This document shows, one piece after another, positions 45,483-49,720 of a stretch of DNA of 49,720 bases. Position 1 is the first letter of the stretch. The number at the start of each line of letters is the position of its first letter. Position numbers and translations under genes: made by a program. The notes under the pieces were generated by a model. The model ran no database searches. It was given only the letters and a program-made list of their open reading frames with translations, and had not been told where the DNA came from. Origin of the DNA: Colwellia sp. E2M01 (GTDB lineage: Bacteria; Pseudomonadota; Gammaproteobacteria; Enterobacterales; Alteromonadaceae); NCBI RefSeq assembly GCF_018860585.1, contig NZ_JAHKPR010000036.1, forward strand, positions 1 through 49,720. The letters are read 5' to 3'.

Positions 45483-47267
45483 TTAAAAATCTTCATCCAC
45501 TTCAAAGGTAAGTTTCTCTTTGGTAATAGGATGAGTAAAACTCAACCGCTGTGCATGTAAATGTAGTCTGTTCGCCGGTGTACCATATAAAGTATCACCA
45601 ATAATTGGTGAGTTAAGTCCATCAGGATGTGCGCAATGCATACGCAGCTGGTGTGTTCTACCTGTGATAGGGTATAAAAACAACTTAGTCGTATTAACTG
45701 TTTTACTTATTACTTGCCAATGGGTTTTTGCATACTTACCGTGTTCATAACAAACCATTTGTTTAGGTCTGTCATCTAAATTAACGCGCAGTGGTAAGCA
45801 AATATCACCAGACTTTGTTGTTTCGATTATATTCTCAGTTGCTCTTTTAGTTAAAGCTGTACCAATTGTCGCGACATAGCGCTTATTTACTTCCTTATTA
45901 ATAAACTGTTGCTGCAAATGCTTATGCGCACGCTCATTTAACGCTAACATTAATAAACCTGACGTTGCCATATCTAAGCGATGAACAATTAAACCACCTG
46001 TTGCGTGTGGAAACTTTTCTTGAATGCGAGTGTAAACAGAATCTTTTATCGACTTACCGGGCACAGACAATAAACCTGCTGGTTTGTTTACCACTACAAT
46101 ATCATCGTCTTGAAATACTATTTCTAAATCAATGTTTTCTGCAGGGTTCGTTAATAACGGATTTTCATCAACAGTCATACCATTTAACATGTGCGTTAAT
46201 ATTGGCAGGCACTTACTTTGGCAAGCAGGGTAAAAGTGTTTGTGTTTACGAATTTCTGATTTTGGTTGTGCGCCCCACCAAAACTCAGCCATGCAAACTG
46301 GCGTTAAGTTATGCTCAAACGCATATTGTAGTAATTTAGGCGCAGCACAATCACCGGATCCCGAAGGTGGTTTTTTTACAATGGTTTCAGCAAATAACTC
46401 GACTAAATCTTTACGTTCACCTTTAATGTTGAGCATTTGATACTGCTTGAAAAAGTGCTTTTGTAATTTTGCTGATAGTTGCTTGCGACGTTTTTTTAAA
46501 AACGCTATTTCATCGGTAAGCACCGTTAGCTTAGCTGTGATTGCATTAATACAATCTTGATGCTGTAGTTTTAATGCCTGCAACGCTTTTTTATCGGTAA
46601 CGCTGGCGCGAGAAAGACCAATACTAATCTCTTTGTATTCAGCTTCTGACAAGGCTGAGTCATTTTTTTGTGAGCCAAGCTGTAAATCTAACCAAGCGCG
46701 CTTTTCTTTACGGGCTTTTTTGTTTTCTCGCATTAGCGCTTGTTGATGCTGTAAAGCTTGAGCAAAACTTGCTTCTTCAATAGTTAATGACTGTGTTAAT
46801 TGCTTCAATTCTTCCGCTGAAGACAATTCAGTTATTTGCGCATTAATATCATTGATGACAACTTGCATGTTTTGTTCGTATTCACTTTCGCTGTAGGCTT
46901 GGTAAATAGTAGGGACAAAATTAATGCTGGTATTATTTACCGATTCACTAGCATTGCCAGAAAGTGCGGATAAATAACCTAACTTGCCATCAACATCTTT
47001 AACAATTAATACGCCATACATACGGCCTTGCTGTTCGACTTTATTTTCGGTATCAGTAACCGAAATAATAGCTGAATCATTATCAGTGGCTACATCAAAA
47101 GTATGAGGGTGAAAGTCTGTTAATTTTTGCTGTAATTCTTCACTGGCGATCACTGCCAGAGGGTGCGCTTGGTAATAAAAAGGATACGTGAATTTATCAG
47201 GCAATGTTAAGTGACTAACGTCAGCAATAAAGTCAGTCCAATAAAGAGGTTGAGTAGTTGTCGGCAT
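45483..47267 (-). CDS. RluA family pseudouridine synthase with long N-terminal extension
   Basis: The C-terminal half of this 594-residue protein is an RluA-type pseudouridine synthase: DDIVVVNKPAGLLSVPG, catalytic Asp near 430 in HRLDMATSGLLMLAL, RYVATI and YPITGRTHQLRMHCAHPDG, DTLYG. The N-terminal 360 residues are unusual, with a start (PLYWTDFIADV) followed by a coiled-coil-rich stretch (about 140-290) and a Cys-containing segment (CAAPKLLQYAFEHNLTPVC, QSKCLPI). The target is rRNA or tRNA uridine; RluA-type specificity is not readable by eye. It follows the cysG-like gene by 23 bp on the same strand. Confidence 0.9.
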   Translation of the reverse strand: MPTTTQPLYWTDFIADVSHLTLPDKFTYPFYYQAHPLAVIASEELQQKLTDFHPHTFDVATDNDSAIISVTDTENKVEQQGRMYGVLIVKDVDGKLGYLSALSGNASESVNNTSINFVPTIYQAYSESEYEQNMQVVINDINAQITELSSAEELKQLTQSLTIEEASFAQALQHQQALMRENKKARKEKRAWLDLQLGSQKNDSALSEAEYKEISIGLSRASVTDKKALQALKLQHQDCINAITAKLTVLTDEIAFLKKRRKQLSAKLQKHFFKQYQMLNIKGERKDLVELFAETIVKKPPSGSGDCAAPKLLQYAFEHNLTPVCMAEFWWGAQPKSEIRKHKHFYPACQSKCLPILTHMLNGMTVDENPLLTNPAENIDLEIVFQDDDIVVVNKPAGLLSVPGKSIKDSVYTRIQEKFPHATGGLIVHRLDMATSGLLMLALNERAHKHLQQQFINKEVNKRYVATIGTALTKRATENIIETTKSGDICLPLRVNLDDRPKQMVCYEHGKYAKTHWQVISKTVNTTKLFLYPITGRTHQLRMHCAHPDGLNSPIIGDTLYGTPANRLHLHAQRLSFTHPITKEKLTFEVDEDF

Positions 47268-47290
47268 AATTAATAATTGCTGGCGTAAGC

Positions 47291-48256
47291 CTAACTTCCA
47301 CTGATAATTATTTTAGTGCTGATACCACTAGCATTTAGCGCCGCATTTGTTGGTAACTCTTCATTACCTGCCAACAAGTAAATTACCTGTTGTCCCTCTT
47401 GGGCAAGCTCTAGCGCATGTTGATAATTAAGCATAATGGTTGAGCTAATACTTTGCGGATACTTCTCAGCGTCACGGCGAACATATTCAATTAGCTCAAT
47501 ATTAACCGCATCATCATAAAAAACCGCATCGGCAAACTGTAAAGCGCGGTGAGCGCTTAAAGTTAAATTATCAGGGTTACCCTCAAGGGTTTGAATAAAA
47601 ATAATTTCACCTTGTGGCGGCGCTACTTCTTCTTTTAAACTGGCGATTAACTGTTGTTCAGCTTCTTGTTGCTTACCATCAAGTAATGCCTGGCCAATTG
47701 AACCGCGTAAGGTGTTTTCCCAAAAAGTACGACGATTACGAATCCCTTTAATACGCGCTTTAACATGATCACGAAATTTTAAGGAGAAATCTGCTAAACG
47801 ACCGTAGCCTTGCGGTAATATTTTTTCAATTTGTTCACGCAACATACGAATTAAAATAGGTGCACTGCCAGAGCTTGAAAGGGCAATAATCATTGGCGCT
47901 CTGTCAATAATCGCTGGCGTGATATAAGTACAAAGGGCTGGTTGGTCAACAACATTAGCTAAAATATTCAGTGGCACGGCTTCGTGGTAAACCGACTCAT
48001 TAACGGCTGTATCGTCAGTGGCAGCTATTACTAAGGTAATATTAGTTAATAAACCTGCTTTATAATTATGCACTAACCAAGTTAAGTTATTCTCGTTAAT
48101 TAAGCGTTCAACACCTTCGGTAACGCTTGCCGCCATAATTGTAATATTGGTTGTGGTTTTCAATAACAATTCAATTTTACGGGCAGCAACATCGCCACCA
48201 CCAATAACCATGGCATTAATTTTACTGCCATCAAGAAAAACGGGAAAATATTTCAT
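47291..48256 (-). CDS. Siroheme synthase: precorrin-2 dehydrogenase/ferrochelatase with degenerate methyltransferase half
   Basis: Residues 1-210 form a Met8/CysG-N domain: NAD-binding VIGGGDVAARKIELLL, VIAATDD, NVVDQPALCTYITPAIIDR, SSSGSAPILIRMLREQIE. This part oxidises precorrin-2 and can insert iron to give siroheme. From about 215 the sequence parallels the CysG methyltransferase (GEIIFIQTLEGNPDNLTLSA where CysG has GxGPGD), then IELIEYVRRDAEKYPQS and LELAQEGQQVIYLLAGNEEL, and ends at 321 instead of about 460. The AdoMet loop is lost and the domain is truncated, so methylation must come from a separate SUMT. cysG-like by similarity; not assigned as cysG. Confidence 0.8.
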   Translation of the reverse strand: MKYFPVFLDGSKINAMVIGGGDVAARKIELLLKTTTNITIMAASVTEGVERLINENNLTWLVHNYKAGLLTNITLVIAATDDTAVNESVYHEAVPLNILANVVDQPALCTYITPAIIDRAPMIIALSSSGSAPILIRMLREQIEKILPQGYGRLADFSLKFRDHVKARIKGIRNRRTFWENTLRGSIGQALLDGKQQEAEQQLIASLKEEVAPPQGEIIFIQTLEGNPDNLTLSAHRALQFADAVFYDDAVNIELIEYVRRDAEKYPQSISSTIMLNYQHALELAQEGQQVIYLLAGNEELPTNAALNASGISTKIIISGS

Positions 48257-48484
48257 TATTCAATCTGCTTAATTAATGTATCGAGCGCTAGGGGGAATGT
48301 GCGCCTGTGTATGAGCTCAGATTACCATAGCAACAACTAAAAAACTTTAGTGAAAGCGTAACTCAGAGCAGTTATTTTTCCTACCTAGGCATAATGAATG
48401 ATAAACTAGCGGCACGTAGTAAAAACAACCCCTTTATTTCTAATGGTAGAAATGAAAAGAAACAAAGAGCAGAGAGAACAGCAG

Positions 48485-49366
48485 ATGCCTTGGATACAAC
48501 TTAGATTAAGTGCTAATGAAGATAACGCCGAAAAATATAGTGATTGGCTTGTCGCTTGTGGCTCACAGGCGGTGACTTTTATTGACGCAAAAGACACTCC
48601 TATTTATGAGCCTTTACCAGGTGATGAAGTTATTTATTGGTCAAATACCGTTGTTATGGGGTTATTTGAAGCCAGTCACGATATGGATAAAGTGATTAGC
48701 TACTTAAAAAGTATTCATCCAGATAAAGATGAAATGCAATACAAGCTAGAGCAATTAGAAGATAAAGATTGGGAACGTGAATGGATGGATAACTTCCACC
48801 CGATGAAGTTTGGCGAACGTCTTTGGGTTTGTCCAAGCTGGCGTGATGTACCAGAGCCAGATGCGGTTAATGTTATGCTAGACCCTGGGCTTGCTTTTGG
48901 TACTGGTACTCACCCAACAACAGCCTTGTGTTTAACCTGGTTAGACGGTTTAGATTTACAAGACAAAACCGTGGTCGATTTTGGCTGTGGCTCAGGCATT
49001 TTATCATTAGCCGCACTTAAACTTGGCGCTAAAAAAGTGATTGGTATTGATATTGACCCACAAGCATTACAAGCAAGTTTAGCTAACGCCGAGCGAAACA
49101 ATGTAGCTGACAGACTTGAGCTGTTTTTACCAAAAGACCAACCAGAATTTAAAGCCGATGTTGTTGTTGCTAATATTTTAGCGGGTCCATTACGTGAATT
49201 AGCGCCTGTGATCATAGAGTATGTTGGTGACAAAGGGCTATTAGCATTGTCTGGAGTATTAGAAGAACAAGCAGAAACGTTACAAGAAATTTATGGCCAG
49301 TGGTGTGATATGGAGCCAGTAAGCGTACAAGAAGAGTGGGTACGATTAAACGGACAACGTAAGTAA
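48485..49366 (+). CDS. prmA: Ribosomal protein L11 methyltransferase
   Basis: PrmA trimethylates ribosomal protein L11. The product from 48485 is 293 residues, equal to E. coli PrmA, beginning [20 protein letters not shown]; frames starting upstream at 48443 would add 14 unconserved residues. Motifs include [38 protein letters not shown], the AdoMet site [20 protein letters not shown], and the substrate motif [10 protein letters not shown]. The dusB-fis genes that often follow are not in the window. Confidence 0.95.
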   Translation: MPWIQLRLSANEDNAEKYSDWLVACGSQAVTFIDAKDTPIYEPLPGDEVIYWSNTVVMGLFEASHDMDKVISYLKSIHPDKDEMQYKLEQLEDKDWEREWMDNFHPMKFGERLWVCPSWRDVPEPDAVNVMLDPGLAFGTGTHPTTALCLTWLDGLDLQDKTVVDFGCGSGILSLAALKLGAKKVIGIDIDPQALQASLANAERNNVADRLELFLPKDQPEFKADVVVANILAGPLRELAPVIIEYVGDKGLLALSGVLEEQAETLQEIYGQWCDMEPVSVQEEWVRLNGQRK

Positions 49367-49720
49367 CTTTTTAATTACTCACTTATTAGTCAACTTCCTC
49401 AATCAAAGATAGATGTCATCCCCGAAGTTTCTTGTCGGGGATCCATTTCTCATCACTTTACTTATACCAATTTGATTAAATTTCTTCCCAACTCAGAGCT
49501 ATGTTCGATGTGCAATAACAAGGCGAATTTGTTTAGGTCTAGTCATTCTAAATCAAATAAATTTAACGATGTTAGTGTGCATCGAGCAAGCTCCCAAAGG
49601 GCGAATTTAAAAGGTTTACATGCTGCGTTATTGATTTTGACAAGGACGCTACATGGATGTAGCTTACTAAGAGAATGCAGGAGCTTATTCTCCTGAATAA
49701 CCATTTTCTTCAATCAATGC
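49367..49720. repeat. Compound intergenic repeat element downstream of prmA
   Basis: No credible ORF. A stem atccccga (49418-49425) / tcggggat (49435-49442) resembles REP-type repeats and may terminate prmA. An imperfect fold-back of about 98 bp follows (gagct near 49496 pairing with agctc near 49593, with inner cgatg/catcg and aatttgttt/aaataaatt arms), then the palindrome gctacat-gg-atgtagc (49648-49663) and a stem caggag/ctcctg (49678-49695). It looks like a dispersed miniature repeat cut by the window edge. Confidence 0.5.

Noticed and set aside
49472..49696. A 74-codon plus-strand frame at the right edge
   Set aside because: It runs through the fold-back repeat and its translation has no recognisable features; repeats of this type often leave open frames by chance.
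1..49720. Prophage, integron or transposon
   Set aside because: No integrase, transposase, phage structural gene, att-like direct repeats or tRNA gene seen; gene content is chromosomal.

Overview
The window looks like chromosome from a low-GC marine gammaproteobacterium of the Alteromonadales, most likely Colwelliaceae (Colwellia or Thalassotalea type). This rests on gene order (mrcA divergent from pilMNOPQ, then aroK-aroB-damX-dam, rpe, trpS), AT-rich codon use, TorF/DUF2970/DUF3297 genes typical of the group and a compatible-solute cluster. It was read by eye; no database search was run. No rRNA, tRNA, CRISPR array, integrase or transposase gene was found.

Layout. 1-5102 (minus): an overlapping three-gene operon encoding an S8 subtilisin-like protease, a TIGR03032/DUF4915 protein and a very large secreted protein (propeller-like repeats, cadherin-like and VCBS domains) that runs off the left edge. 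5438-20445: the conserved housekeeping block: mrcA (minus), then type IV pilus assembly pilM-Q closed by a strong terminator, aroK, aroB, damX, dam, a reverse-strand pair (torF-like porin, DUF2970), rpe and trpS. 20519-20594 is a tandem array of a 7-bp unit. 20605-22988 (minus): a periplasmic trypsin-like protease gene overlapping a gene for an FHA-domain membrane protein. 23157-25321: a class D beta-lactamase-like gene, yjbR, a parD-parE locus whose toxin gene is frameshifted, and a degraded second yjbR fragment.

25314-28760 holds pirin, glutathionyl-hydroquinone reductase and DoxX genes with a divergent YhaJ-like LysR regulator; this is the gene set of the E. coli yqjFG-yhaJK locus and suggests a quinone/electrophile response module. 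28792-31759: a peroxiredoxin-like gene and an MFS transporter gene with a divergent LysR regulator. 31848-35030: a GGDEF-EAL protein and a Bcr/CflA efflux pump. 35380-38299: DUF3297 and a hybrid histidine kinase with a THI5/NMT1-type periplasmic sensor. 38376-43380 (minus): four genes that together can make and recycle glucosylglycerate (glycerate kinase, HAD phosphatase, glucosyl-3-phosphoglycerate synthase, GH13_18 phosphorylase). 43634-45133: a LysR/VOC divergent pair. 45483-49366: an RluA-type pseudouridine synthase with a long N-terminal extension, a siroheme synthase with a decayed methyltransferase half, and prmA.

The less ordinary material is the protease-DUF4915-giant protein operon, the protease-FHA pair, the beta-lactamase with two insertions, the glucosylglycerate cluster, the broken toxin and yjbR remnant, short-unit tandem arrays at convergent gene ends, and two highly structured intergenic elements (45210-45413 and 49411-49695).
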